Positions 42,373-55,324 are shown, numbered from the stretch's first letter. The stretch is DNA of 64,000 nt from Podospora bellae-mahoneyi (GCF_035222275.1 NC_085884.1:496001-560000); one strand, 5' to 3'. The notes: a model not told the origin generated them from the sequence alone. Made by a program: numbers and translations.

Positions 42373-45300
42373 GCTGCAAGGCAGACAGGGTTTGGGGTGT
42401 GAAAGGCAGAATGCTTGTCAGGAAGCAAAATTCAAAAGCATTTGCGGCAGTGTTTGTGTTGTGTGTAGACGGGGTGGACTTTTGTGAAGTCCTGTGACGG
42501 AATGACGTTGCAGGAAAGGATATTGGTGTAAAGGAAATACTAAGATCAAAAACCTTTCGTACGTGACATAAAGGTAAGATCAAAGACTTGGTGCGGAAGC
42601 AACACTGAGCCCAAAAGGCGTCCATTCTTGGGGAGGATGCCGGTGTAGAGGAAGGGAAGAAAGGGTGTTGATGTAGAAGGTATGTCCAGATAGAGGATCT
42701 TGGTGTGGGAACAATGTCAAGGCCCACACTCTTGTGTGGAGACAAGATGGATGGAAGTGTGATGCGAATATCAGACTGGAATAGGAAGGGTGTGCGGGAA
42801 TGGTGGAATAATACGTACTCTCGAGCGGGCGGAGTTTGGTTGGTTGTCTGAGGAAAGAGAACAGTTAGCAAAAAGGATCTGAAAGCGGTAGCCCCAACTC
42901 TTGATAAGACGACTTGGAGGTGCTAGTGCTCGTGAAAAGATGTGTTCCCTTGCAGAGAGAATCTCCGCCTCGTGGAAGTAGGAATCCCTCGCTTAAAAGT
43001 TGACGTTGAACAGGCAGTGTGCCCCAACATCGTAATTCCATAGCTTTGATACCATCTTCTTCATGACAGACCTTGCTTCCATGCAGACCGAGGGTGTAAA
43101 CTGTGACGTCACCCTTGTGATCGAGTGCTAGATAGTCAGGAAGACGGCCAGGAGTCGCGACTCGACGACCCTGGAGTCGATTTGACCGCAAATAAGCCAA
43201 GCCGGAGACTTGAAGCCATCATGATAAAGAAAACAACAAGAAGAAAAGGAAATACCTACGATCGTTCTCACGGGGCGACAGCGGGGGCGGGCGAGGTAGA
43301 AGTAGAGGCGAAGGCGAGGGAGGGCGAAAACAGAAAGTTCTCGCGGGCGTGGAGGTGAAAAAATGAAAAAGGAAAAGCATTGGAGCTAGACGAAGACCTT
43401 AAGTAAACAAACCCCCTCAGGCAAGCACTGAAAATTACAGAAGGCCTACCGCCTATAGGACAGGGCATCTACTAGCGCGGTTTATGAGCAGGAAGACCGT
43501 TCCTGTGGCAGGAACGTCCTTATCGCGCCATTGTCTGCCAACGATACTCGAGTCTTCCTAATCTCCCGGCATGCTTCTCATCTGTCTCCTGAAGACATCT
43601 TGAGATCTGGTTCATCTTGTTCCATCCCGAACAGTGGCATACACCATAGGGTGGAAGAGCCCAGTCTCATCATCGCAAACCCCTATTTTCAGAGAGCAAC
43701 GAGGCATGCCAGCAAAAGTGGAGCCAGTTATTTGGGTAAAACAACACAAAGATGGTGTGAGACGAGCAGTGATAGGAGAGCACGGCCCCCTGATATTTAT
43801 GAGAGAGAAGATAGCCAGGTATTAATTATTGAGCATAAGGTATGTTACTATATAAGACTCCTGGGGCCAGATCAGCCCCAGCTTTTGGATGAAGGCTTGT
43901 GAAATATGATTACATATACCCTTATTGACGTTCAAAACCATAATGCTTTTATAGGCTTCCATAGGTAAGCATGTACAGGGAGCCCTTGACACTCAGAATC
44001 CAATATGCGCTTACATTGAAGCTTAAAGGTCTATCTATGTGTCTTTATTGCCAACGAATAGATAACGAACCCAAACAACAAGCCACAAACTCTATCCAAT
44101 TTCGTTTACTGAGTACCATCCCAGCGAGCGATGCCACTGTTCCAAAACTCCCAGCCTGACCGGGTACTTCGTTGTATCTGGGACAAGGGGCTCGGTGGCG
44201 ACAAGGATTGTTGTTAGGGCGAGTGATACTTGCAAATAACGAGTTAGTTGCAGAAACAACATCAAGCTTTGTCAGTCCTGGTCCATCATCGTCGGGAAGT
44301 AGGGTAGTTGTTGTTGGTTAAATGCACAAGATCGATCCCAACGTTGTCTGCTTGCTGCATTTGTGAACTAAATGCGGGCACATGATGGCAGAATGGATGA
44401 TTTATTATACGTCTTCCATTGTATGCACCTTTCCAGTTGCCGAGAAAGGAGACGATTGGCTGTGACATATACTAGAACATAATCCTACAAACCTTGTTCG
44501 CCGTGGCAAAAGCCAATAGCACCTGGGGCTGGCCCCTTATTAGAAGCTAAAGAAAACGATAAAGCGACATTCAAGGGCCCTACATGATATGACCGAACCT
44601 CTTTTAGCAACAACCCCCAAGGTGTCGCCTCAGCCGCTGTCTATCCTGTGGAAGACTCACCAGCAGTCACTGCTTCTTTGCTGAAGGGCTCTGTTGGTGA
44701 TATCTGCCACTGCCCATCCCGTCACATCCTCCAGTGTATCGTGTCCTTCTTCTTCTTCGTTTTCTTCTTCGTATTCCAGACTCCTCGGGCATCTTATGCA
44801 AGGGATAACAATCGTGGCTTGTTGCGGCGCACAATCATCACGGGCTCACATGATCGTTTTGACAAGGCAGCATGTGCATTCACCAGCATCGTTGGGGGCC
44901 GGGGACTGTTGCAATCGTTGGTGACGAGATGCTGTGTAACCACACCTTTGACCACAGAAATGGTTCGTCTGCGAGGCGGGCAGTTTGGACCGGGATGACG
45001 GGATGGCTGACAGAGCAGTCTGACTGTACCTGCTGTTGGATGATGCAGGTACGTGTATCTTTTTCGAGTGATGACTGTGTTATATTCACGCCTCGTACCT
45101 CTCTGATCTGACAGCTTTGGGGGTCTTTGGGAGGAAATCGCACTGCGGCGAAGTGAGGGAGTGTCAGCGTTGAGGTCATGGGGACAGAAACTGAGGTGCA
45201 GAGGACATACTGCTTGATCGATGTAGAGGAAGTGCCACAGACAGACAGGCAGCAACCGATCAGTCACAGAAGCCTGTGCCGCTGGGTGGAAGTCATACCA

Positions 45301-46089
45301 GAAAAATAAGCACAGAACAGATCAGAACCATGTGGCTCCCGGCGAGCCCCGTAGGGCTGAAGAGCAATCTCTGTCACACCACACGGCAGCTCTTTGCTCG
45401 TGTGCCGCACAAGGTTTTCTTCCTTCAGGATTCTCGGTTTTTCGGGTGGTGGGGGATAGCCGAGGAGGGGCCCCCAAGTACAGGGCACAGCACCACAGAA
45501 AGGCAGTTTTATTCACTCGGATATCGGGGCTAGCATCGGCATTCAATCACTTCCCGCACCGACTCCAGGTTCAGCGGCGCATACCGCGGCAGGACACGAG
45601 TGCGGATATGTCTTGCGATGAAAAGCCACGTGGGATTGAAAGCACATGCTTGGTACGAATCATTGCCCATCCCGACACACCCACCAGATTGCCGACACAT
45701 CCAGATCTAGTTTAGGCACTCGCATATCACAACACTCCTTTGCCTGGCAAACATGGACGCCACAGACATCGAGTATGGACAACCCCAACGTGGCTCGGTT
45801 ATTGAAGAATGTTAGTGGAGGTAGAGAGGGATGCCTGCTTGGGGTTGGGGGTCTAAGCCAATACCAAGAGCTACCTGGAGGGATAAGTACGCTGCCCGGT
45901 ATCACGGAAGTACCTAGCAGGTTGGAGGATTACCTGGTGGGTGTACAAGCCTCCTTGGTGCTACTAATTAAGGCATACTAACTCTAAGACAGGCCGTCAT
46001 CCATAACATGGAGCTGTTCCTCGTTTCTCCCCTGGGTTTGTTGTGCCTGGGTTCCAGTATTTCTCTAGCTACCAGCATAGTCACCAAAG
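42373..46089. other. Gene-poor region
   Basis: No gene is convincing. Frames at 42254-42871 (minus), 42865-43200 (minus, non-ATG start), 43531-43902, 44648-44998 and 45332-45715 overlap others on both strands and have no family features. A TTC-rich stretch lies at 44740-44770. Confidence 0.4.
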
Positions 46090-47893
46090 ATGGCCTCCCT
46101 ACTCCTACCATCCCCCCAGCTTCCCCGTCTAGCCAACCTCCTCACAAGCTCAGTACTCCTCCACCTCCTCATCGCCCTCCTCCTCCTAAGTCTCGCCTAC
46201 CGTGTCCACCGCTGGCATAAACTCTGTCATGTCCCTGGCCCCTTCCTAGCAGGATGGACCTCCCTCTGGCTCACCCGCGGCTTCATCAGCTACAAAGTCT
46301 ACGAAGACATGCACGCCCTCACCAAGAAATATGGCCCTGTCGTCCGTGTAGCTCCAAACAAGGTGATCATCAACAACATTGACTCCATCTACCGCATCAC
46401 CAGCGCGCGGTCAGAGTACAAAAAGAGTGACTGGTACCTCCTCGCACGGGTGATGCCGGGGGCGGATAATCTCCTCTCAATGAGAGATCCAAAGCTGAGA
46501 GCCAAGAGGTTGAGACATGTCCTCCCAGCAGCAAGTTCCCTCCACCCTTTCAAGTAGGAGCGACACTGACAGAGACAGTTCTCGGGCAAAAACCAAGACG
46601 ACTTCGAACCCGCCGTTGACAAAACCATCTCCACCCTCCTCGACCTCATCAACACCAAATACCTCTCATCCCCCTCCCAACACCGCCTCATGAACCTGGC
46701 CCAGAAATCCCACTTCTACACCTTGGACTCGTTCGGTGAAATAGCCTACAGCCAGTCCTTCGGCTCCCTCGACACCGACAGCGACGTCCTCGGCATCGTC
46801 AAAACAGGCGACGTGACCTTCCCTCTGCTCAGCGCGGTGCACAACCACCACAAGATCTTCCAGACGATTCAAAAATGGCCTTTTTACTACCTCCTCCCCA
46901 GGGAAGGGGACAAAGTCGGTTTTGGGAGGGTGTTTGGCCTGGCGCTGGAGATTGTGAACAAGAGGTCGAGGGAGGTTGGGGAGGAGGGGGTGGATAAAAA
47001 GAGGGATATGCTGCAGAGCATGATGGACAATGGGCTGGAGGGGGATGAGCTGAGGAGTGAGGTTGCCATGTCTTTGTATGCCTCCCTTTCCTTTCCTTTC
47101 CTTTCCTTTCCTTTCCTTTCCTTTCCTTTCCTTTCATCTACTCACTCATATGGGACAAAAACGGAAGCTAACCTATGTGTGTGTGTGATAGTTTTGTCGG
47201 GTCGGACACGGTTGCATCTGCCATCAGAATGACGATGTTGTTGCTCATGACACACCCCGTTGTGTATAGGCGTTTACAAGAGGAGATCGACGACGCCGCA
47301 GAGAAGGGCAAAATCAGCCGGCCGGTGACGAACGATGAGGCAAAGAGGCATCTTCCGTACATGCAGGCTGTGATTCAAGAGTCACTCCGGTTATTCCCCC
47401 CCTCGTCAATCGTCCCGTTTTTCAAGGAGGTCCCTGAGACGGGGGATACAGTCGACGGATACTACCTCCCCAAGGGAACCACCATCGGCACAGGGTGTGT
47501 CATGTGGAGTATGAACCGCGACGAAGACTTCTGGGGTCCGGACGCGAACCTCTTCCGACCGGAGAGGTGGCTTGAAGCGAACGAGGAGAGATGGACCGAG
47601 ATGGAACGGTGTGTGGATTTGATCTTTGGGAGTGGCAAGTTTGTCTGTGCTGGGAAGAAGATTGCGTTTATGCAGATGTACAAGTTGTTTCCCGAGGTGA
47701 GTTTCATCTTACCCATTACACTGTTTTTTCTTTGGAGGCTGAAAGTGTGGGATGATGGTGGCTGACGTTTTATTGATTGTAGTTACTGAGAGGGTATAAC
47801 TGGTCTCTGCCAGATCCGTTGCGCCTGCCAACGATTGATAACCCTACCATCTGGGATATCCACGGGTTGATGGTGCGGATAGAGAAGAGGTAG
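46090..47893 (+). CDS. Cytochrome P450 monooxygenase
   Basis: Exons are 46090-46530, 46579-47075, 47192-47696 and 47783-47893, giving 517 residues. Intron 1 is 48 bp with a GCAAGT donor; it alone yields the typical HVLPAFSGKNQDDFE reading. Introns 2 and 3 use GTATGC and GTGAGT. Family landmarks: an N-terminal membrane anchor (about 15-42), the proline-rich VPGPF, an I-helix VGSDTVASAIR (about 315), ExxR in QESLR (about 376-379), FRPERW, and the heme loop FGSGKFVCAGKKIA with the ligand Cys at about 465. It would act in the ER with a P450 reductase to oxidise a lipophilic substrate. Substrate and clan cannot be assigned, and no other biosynthetic gene adjoins it. The gene looks intact. Confidence 0.92.
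47086..47135. repeat. CTTTC microsatellite within P450 intron 2
   Basis: Ten perfect CTTTC units fill half of the 116-bp intron between the donor and the GCTAAC branch point at 47167. Confidence 0.95.
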
Positions 47894-48037
47894 AGCAACG
47901 GTGGGCCCTCTCGGACAAAGATTTCTCGTCAGCAGGATGCACACCAGGCGCGTTTGGGGAGGGGGAGCAATTCACAAGTTCGGATACCTTGAATCTGAAA
48001 CAATCCAGACGGCGCAGGAAATTCCACTGTTGCATTC

Positions 48038-48466
48038 TTACATCATTCCCCCATCTCCGCACACGTCGTGACTCCGCTTCAGGACCTTGTTACCCGTGTC
48101 CAACGTCGGGTCAAATGCAACCCTCGGTTTGTACGCATGTCGAGGCTTTGGCGCCTTGAGGAGGATGCCCTTTATCTTCCCTCCTTCGGCAGAAGAAGGT
48201 TTGCTCGGCTCGGCAGTATGGAGATGGCTGACAGCGAGGACCATCACAAGCAGTGCGGCCCCTCCAACGAGAAACTCAACCGGGGAGGTCTTGCTGCGAA
48301 GCCATACCATGGGGACCAGCCCCTTGAGCGCCAAGATGGCCATCTCGACGAAGGCCTCACCCGGACTGGGGACCCGGGCTTGGTGTGGCTGACTTGAGAT
48401 CATGGCCGAGATGAATCGAACGAAGTTATCTACTACAATCGTCACCGTAACCATGGTTGTGTCCAT
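48038..48466 (-). CDS. Small single-pass membrane protein, hypothetical
   Basis: A 142-residue ATG-started frame convergent with the P450 gene (145 bp apart). A hydrophobic segment EFLVGGAALLVMVLAVSHLH lies in the middle. The C-terminal part is basic and well ordered in appearance (KIKGILLKAPKPRHAYKPRV). A shorter start at the next Met is possible. No family is recognised. Codon use (C/G at third positions) and the clear membrane segment favour a real gene. Confidence 0.55.
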   Translation of the reverse strand: MDTTMVTVTIVVDNFVRFISAMISSQPHQARVPSPGEAFVEMAILALKGLVPMVWLRSKTSPVEFLVGGAALLVMVLAVSHLHTAEPSKPSSAEGGKIKGILLKAPKPRHAYKPRVAFDPTLDTGNKVLKRSHDVCGDGGMM

Positions 48467-50015
48467 GTCGCCCGCCCCCTTTTACAAGCAGAGGTCCTAC
48501 AGCATATGGTAGTTGGTATTGTGCCGCCTCGTGCCGTTAGTATTGTCAACGCCAGGTGAGGTCTTTGTATCCACTACCAACGGGGCCAGTGGTCCATGTG
48601 GTTTTGCTTTGTTGTTCGAGCGCTTGTGTTCGGTTCGGTAGATCATCGGCCGTTGGGTATTGACGACATGCCCCTGCTTGAATCCAGTTCTGGTTGACAG
48701 ACAGGGGGTAAGGTGCCAAGGGAGCCCGAACTTTGGTTCGCAAGCCTTGATTTTTTTCTGCTGCTGCTGGTGGCTATTCGGCTATGGATGATGAGCTGGA
48801 GAGTCCTTGATCCTGTGGGAACTTTTTAGTGGTCGGTCCTATTACGTTTGCAGTCCAGCATGCGAGGCAGTGGTACATTACGCAGGGGCCGGTTGGGTGG
48901 CTCCTTTGGATATTTGGGTGAGGAGGAGGTCCAGACTTGCCTTGAGAGAAGGCGATCGTTTCCCAACCTTTCAAGGCGCGATCGAAGTTTGTGTGATCTC
49001 TTCGGGAGAGCAGCATCACCATGCTCATGGGCCATGGTCATGTTGATCCGGCGGGGAGCTTATCGTATCGCTTCTGAGGGGAACCGCGCAGTGCTTTCCC
49101 TATGAAGTGTGGGATTGGCGAGGTTCCATTTTCTGGGGGCGGAGACGGAGTGGGAGACAAGATTTGATAAGTATCGAAATTGGAGGGGGGATTCGATGAT
49201 CTGCATTCCTCGTTTCTGAAACAGGCAGATAAACTCGATGCCGGCTAGACGCCTGCTACGGTGCTTGAACAGAGAGGGGGGACCCATGTAGCGGGGAGAG
49301 GAGGGGGGGGCATGCAGCGAGGTGGCCGCTATCACGGAAGGATGTGCCAGGTAAATTTGACAAGGTGCCAATCTCGTGTTGTGCTCGGCGTGATTCCTGC
49401 CCACGTTCTGTCCCGTCTTGCAGTTCTTTTCTCGCGCTATTGACGGTGGGCGTGTTCCAAATTTTCCGTCACTTTCTTTTTGCTCCGAAGCGGCAGGCCG
49501 GAGTTTATGTGAGTTTCTTCTGGTGATGGATGCACAGCACTGACGGTGGACTGGAACAACGGGAGACCTCTCGGGACAGACAGACACAAACACGTCCCCC
49601 CCCGCCCCCACCGCCGGGTTGGCCGTGCATGTGCCGGGGTTGGCAGAGAATGACAAGAGGGGCTAGTCCGGGAATGGCATAGTTCCAGGAACCGAACCGA
49701 CGATCCCTTCCCGAAACATCGGGACGACATGGGTGCTAACCGTTGTTGTCCAGACCCCCAATATCACACCCAGCTGTGGGGCTCGGTTGTTGCTTCTTCC
49801 AAGTGCCACTCATCACAGCGAAACCTAGCAGATTTTCTTCAGTCACCAGCATGCTGACACCGCATACAATACCGACAGCCCCGCGGCGATGTCTCTCCTG
49901 TCTCTTCTCCTCCTCCTTGATGCCACTCCGGAGTCTTCACTCGTTCGTCTCTAGAAGCTGGCTTCCCTCGTTATACCCTCCTTTTGAGAAGATACAACAC
50001 CACTAACAGTCGTAA
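48467..50015. other. Intergenic region
   Basis: About 1.5 kb with no supportable gene; the minus-strand frame 49060-49656 has no family features. Confidence 0.45.
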
Positions 50016-50060
50016 ACAACAACTACTACAACAACAACAACAACTACAACAACAACAACT

Positions 50061-50108
<48 letters not shown>
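50016..50108. repeat. CAA trinucleotide repeat in the leader of the Ser/Gly-rich gene
   Basis: About 30 CAA units, interrupted by CTA, end 68 bp before the start codon at 50177. They probably form part of the 5' untranslated region, since the polyglutamine frame has no ATG and does not join the downstream frame. Confidence 0.8.
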
Positions 50109-50176
50109 CGTCCAACACAGCAAGCATGTGGCCTTGATCATCCTTCTGTTCATTTCGCAAATCTGGAGTCACAAGA

Positions 50177-52071
50177 ATGCATCTTCCAACCTCTGGCCAA
50201 GAGCTAGAGAAAAGGGACATCAAGGAGTTCTGGAACAAGCTCATCAGCCCATGGTGCAAGACGTTTCCCAAGTCGCTGGGATGTCCCAAGCCTGAGGAGC
50301 CCGCCCCCCAGCCGGAGCCGAGCCCGACGACACCCACGCCGACGAACCCTCCATTGGAAGCCCCCGTGGTGCCGGTGCCCGCGCCGGTTCCTACCACGCC
50401 AGCATCGGCCCCGGATACGGAGAAGCCTCCTGTCAACAATACTCCGGTTACTAATCCAGTCAAGACACCAGCGGAGGACCCGCCAAAGAACAGTGCCCCT
50501 ACGCCTGGGAACTCGGGAGGTGGAGGAGGGTCAGGAAATGAGTCGGGCAATGGGTCTAGTCCTGGAACAGGATCTGGTGCAGGGAACGGGTCGGGTGGTG
50601 GTTCCGGCAATGGCTCGGGGAATGGTTCAGGCAGTGGGTCGGGTTCAGGATCAGGTTCGGGCTCAACTCCCAGCCCTGGTGTAGGACAGGGTTCTGGTTC
50701 TGGTTCTGGTTCGGGTTCAAATCAAGGATCGAATCCAGGGACTGGCTCCGGCTCCGGCTCCGGCTCCAGCAATGGGTCTGGTTCAGGATCGAGCTCTGGC
50801 AATGGCTCTGGTTCGCCAACACCAACCTCTGGGAACTCCAACTCTGGATCTTCTGGCTCGGGTTCATCTGGCAATGGGAACTCAGGATCCAACAGCAATT
50901 CAGGCAATGGCAAACAGGGAGCCGGCTCAACAACAACAGGGCCCCAAAAGGCGTTCCCCTCCACCGCAGGAAACGCCCTCTTGGCTGTGGATGGCACCCA
51001 AAACGGACAGAACCAAGTCACCCAGAAAGGCGCCGACTCAGCCACAGGCGGCGGCTATGTTCCCGGCTCAGATTACACCTCCACCGACGAGTTTGGTTAC
51101 ACCTATCATGGCGAGCTTGACCAGAACTCAGGGGGCGTTCGCGGGACGTCAGGAACAGGCACCAACAACGGCTCAAATCCCGGCAGTACCGACAATACCA
51201 ATAACGCCAACGAGAAAGGCTCCAGCCCCATGATCGGCATCATCGGAGCCGTAGTCTGTCCGTCTTTCCCTTCATCCATCCCTTCTGTCCCCTCTTACTA
51301 ACACCTCTTCCAGCCCTCCTGGTAGTGCTCCTCCTCCTCATCGCCCTCCTTTACCGCTACCGCCGCACCCGGCGCGTCCAAGCCTTCCTGACAAGATGCA
51401 CCCCTTTCAAAATCGCCCCTTACAGCAAGAAGGAAAAGAAACGCTCATCAATGGGCAACGGCCTCTTATTCAGCGACATCGGTGATGCAGCTGACTCGGC
51501 AATGTACGAGAAGCGAAGCAGCATGAACTACGGCACCGCCACTGCCCCCCCTCCCCCAGTCTCCTCATCGGTTACTCTCCCCGCCGCAGCCACGATCCCC
51601 CCCCTCAGGCTGGATTGCGCCCCTAGTAACAACAACAACTTATCCCTAATGGACAAACGCGCCTCCTCCCCCACGAGCGGTCTGCTCATTGACTTTTCCC
51701 CTCTGACGCCAGGATTGCCAACTATTCCGTCTCCGACGATCCCCCGGCGGTCGAGTCAGGATTCCATCGGGGCGGCGAGTATAGCCTCTAGCGGGGTGTT
51801 CTCCCCTTCGTTGATCAGCTGGCCTATGCCGCCTTCTACGCCAGGGAATTCAAGGCCGACGACGGGAACGGGGTGTAACTGGCCGGTGTTGCAGCCAGAG
51901 ACGGTGCCGGCTGTGCCCGCGGTTATTCAACAGACATCTGCTGCTGCTGCTAGTGCACCGCCTTCGAGGCCGACAACGGGGGGCTCGCACAGGTACAGTC
52001 TTATGCCTGTTATCAAGCCTGCTCAGCCGGCGCTGCCGAGCAACTGGGTCAAGCCCAAGGGGTGGGATTAG
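50177..52071 (+). CDS. Ser/Gly/Pro-rich single-pass membrane protein
   Basis: Proposed exons are 50177-51257 and 51314-52071, giving 612 residues. The intron donor GTCCGT is weak, but it is the only one that keeps frame with the CTTCCAG acceptor and joins the two halves of a membrane helix (MIGIIGAVVSLLVVLLLLIA). Layout: a short N terminus with WCKTFPKSLGCP, a Pro/Thr-rich stretch (about 40-110), a long Gly-Ser-Asn repeat (about 115-255), a Tyr/Asp-containing segment, the helix near 355-380, then a basic, low-complexity tail containing SSMGNGLLFSDIGDAADSAM. The plan resembles fungal cell-wall sensors or mucin-like proteins. No signal peptide is encoded at this start; a hydrophobic stretch just upstream lies in a different frame. 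Confidence 0.7.
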
Positions 52072-52471
52072 CAATGTCTTGTGGGGGGGTGTCTATCAAA
52101 CAAGTGACAAGTGGGAAAGGTGAAGAGGGAGAGGAGGGGGGAAACATGGTTGTCATGATAATCTACTTTACCTACCTTATTTATGATGAGATCAGTGTGT
52201 AATATTGGGAGATGGAGAGGGAAGGAGGGGGGTTAATACTGTGGTTTTGGGTTTTGGGGTGTAATTCTTGGTCCTCTGGTCTTTGGGGGGGGGACGTACA
52301 TATCATTTTTTATATATATCTTCTTATTGGTTCTTTTGTACCTACTTACTGATGTCAAAATAACTGATGGAATGGGGATTCGTATTCTCATATTCTCTTA
52401 TATACTCGAGCAAACTTCTAGCTGTCTTGCCTTTTTCCAATGCCACGCCAGCCCAGGCAGCATCAGCATCC
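52072..52471. other. Intergenic region between convergent genes
   Basis: G- and T-rich 400-bp gap holding the two 3' untranslated regions. Nothing else is seen. Confidence 0.6.
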
Positions 52472-55152
52472 TCAGTCCTTCTTTTTCCGTCTGCTGTCAG
52501 TGACAAACGTCGTGGAAAGGCTCTTCCGCAGGCTCTCCCTCTTTCTGGCAAGCATTTCCTTCCTGATCCGCTCTTGTTCCTCTTCCTCCAGTTTCCTCTT
52601 TCTCTCCTTTTCCTCCTCCTCCAGTCTCCTCTTCCTCTGCTGCTCCTCCCTCACCCTCTTCTTCTCCTCTGCCGCCCATTGCTCCCTTGCTTTTTCCTCA
52701 ATGTCGTCCTGCATTTTCCGAACTCTTTCCCTGGCTTTGTCTTGCGGCAGATCGTAGCTCCAGCTCTTGGTAGAATCGCTGTTGCCATCGACGTTGGGCT
52801 GATAGCCTCGGCCCCAGTCGCGGGTAGAGTACATGTCCTTGTGGGCTTCGATGTCGGTGTAACCGTCCTTGAAGCCGAGGGTGGTCTCTTTGATGTCGAA
52901 TGAGCAGTTGATAAAGTCGTCCTGCCCGTCGGTGAAGGTGGCGGACCCCTCAATGATGTGGATTGCGCCCCGCTTGATTCTGATGGAACTCAATATCTTC
53001 TTGGCGTGGGCCAAACCCTCCTCTCCGGTGACCTTGATGGAGCCATCGTTGATTTCGATATAACCCTCGGTGATCTTGATCTTCGCGTCCGTGAGGCTGA
53101 TCAGGTCCGGATTGCCATCAGCGTCGTCGACGTTGATCCCCGGATGAGAAACACCATCTTCAAAACTGATGGACACCGTGCCGAGATCCTCTCGGAAACG
53201 CTTCCGGTCGTCACGATGCAGAAAGTCAATGTCGCCGCTGACCATGTTGACGAAGCCGGTCTTGATGATGATGGAGCCGTCCCGCTTGTTCAGGAACCCG
53301 CCCATCACGTCAATAGAGCCTTCTGTCTCGATGCAAATCGCGCCATTTTTGATGTTGATGGAGCCCTCGCTGAGTTGAGCCTCCTCGGTCTCATTTTCGG
53401 CGTCATCGGCCGAAGCGTGCTCGGCGTCATCGACCAAGACGCGTTCACCGACTGACTCCTCCTTGCGCAGGGAGGCGTCGATCTCGTACTGAACTGCAGC
53501 CTCAAACACGCTCTCGACGTCCTTTTGAATTTTGAGCCGCTCCCGCTCGGCCGCTCTCCGTCGCTCCTCGGCTTCCTTCTCCATCTTCCTCTCGTGCTGT
53601 ATCCTAGCTTGTCGCTCCTCCTCCTCCTTCTTCCGGGCCTCGGCCAACTTTCTTTGGCGCTCTTCTTCTCTCCGCGCCTTCTCAGCTTCTTCTCGCTCTC
53701 GCATTTTCCTCTGCTCGTTCTGGGAGAGGAACTTTTCCATGAGTCGTTTGAGCATTTCGTCCTCCTGAGCGGTAGTCTCGGGCACTGGCTCCTCGACGAC
53801 GGGTGCCGGTCTCAGAGGCGGCTTGAACACGATTTCGGTCGCAAACGTCTCGCGCACTTTCTCGTCCCGGTGGTTGAAGATGCGGTCGTATAGCCTCCGG
53901 CCCATCAACGAGACGATAACAACTGTGTCTTGTTTCATGTTTGCCGAAACCTCCTCCAATAGCAGCCGGGTCGGTTTTTGCGGGAGCTCTGTCGATACGT
54001 GGATCACGATTGTCGTTCCACGCCATTTCTCCAGTGCTCTGGCAATGAGCACCCTGCAGTGGTTCTCTGCCTTTTGCGGGAGGAATTTGGAATAGTCCTT
54101 CGGAGGCCATGCCTTCTTGATGATTTCGGCTAGCCAGAGCTGCTTTACTGTTGTGCTACGAACCCGCCCCGTCTCCTTGAACTTTTGCGCTAGCCTTTTC
54201 GCAGCAGCAGCCATGCGCCGCTTTTCGTCCTCTGTGTTTTCGATCTGTGAAAAGACAACGGCTGTGCGGTCTTCAAAGGGCCAACGACCCGGCGGCAAGT
54301 ATATCTTCTGGTGGCCGTGGTAATAGACGTCGGCACGACCAACAGCGGGTTCCCCAAGCTCCGGACAAAAGGCAAGAAACTCTCGAGTGGCCGGGCCATG
54401 ATCGCCTGTCGGGTCAAGGCGGTCGATTGATTCTCTAGTCAAGGCAAACCAGCGGTGGGGAAGCGGAGTGCTCAAGTGCTTGACCGGTATGGTGAGTGCC
54501 CCGGGTGCCAAGACAGGGCGGCTGACTTCTTTCTGGAACATGCGGGCCACCTTGGTGATCGGGAGGTTGGGATTCTCCTCGGGTCGGAACTCGTACTCGA
54601 TGGAGGGGGTCAGCTGCCAGGGATCCTGATCTCCCAGCATGGGTTCTCTGTCAAGGTCGGACCACCGAATGCTGAAAGGGTTTGTTTTCGCATTCAAAGC
54701 GCCAGTGCTAGTAAGCTAGGCGGCCAAAGCTGCATATTAGTCGGCCGTCCAAGACAAGATGATTGGGTATAAAAACAAACCATGAAGGCGTCCACCGTCA
54801 AGACTGGCTCTTGTTGTGGATCATCCAGCCTCACTGACAGCGACACGCGGTCCAGCAAGATGACATAGTGCTTCAGATTCAAGGCGTGCACAACGATGCC
54901 TCGCTTGTAGATGTATGGCCTTGAGGGCAGGCCCCAGGCTACGTCGTCACGTTTTGCTTTCACTGCCTCTTCGTGTTCCTTGAGCAAACGAAGATAGACT
55001 GTTTGGTCCCATGGTAGAGTCCTCCACTTGTCCTTGCTGTGTAGCCACAAATTCAGCCATCTCCGCTGCGGCCGAGCATTGGCAAGCTTCAGTCGAGAGG
55101 CCACGACAGTAGCAGCTGGGAGCCGGCGGGTTGGGCGTAGCAGTATCAGCAT
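52472..55152 (-). CDS. Coiled-coil protein with internal beta-type repeats, unknown function
   Basis: Exons (minus) are 55152-54781 and 54715-52472, giving 871 residues; the 65-bp intron has donor GTTTGT and acceptor CCTAG, phase 0. The first 35 residues have many Arg and no acidic residue, which could be a mitochondrial presequence. Residues 125-430 look globular (WLNLWLHSK, ALEKWRGTTIVIHVSTE). A charged coiled coil spans about 440-525. About 573-745 is a repeat of short beta-like strings with Gly turns: GSINIKNGAICIETEG, GSIDVMGGF, GSIIIKTGFVNMVSGDIDF, GYIEINDGSIKVTG, GAIHIIEGSATFTDG. A second coiled coil (about 782-870) ends in a basic tail. I recognise no family. The repeats may form a beta-solenoid; this is inference. 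Confidence 0.8.
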
Positions 55153-55280
55153 GGTGGGCGAGGAGGGATCTGAAAAGGTACCATTTTCCGGGATGTTGCC
55201 CTCGCGAGCTTCCCAGATGTTTTGAGCCTTGGACGTGTGTCGTTGTGCCGTTGTGAGGTTGCTTGTGTTTGAGAGAGTAC

Positions 55281-55286
55281 AGATAT

Positions 55287-55324
<38 letters not shown>

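Noticed and set aside
49060-49656. 198-residue minus-strand frame
   Set aside because: No domain, no splice context and mixed composition.
49984-50295. Polyglutamine frame over the CAA repeat
   Set aside because: No ATG start and it ends out of frame inside the Ser/Gly-rich gene; treated as leader.
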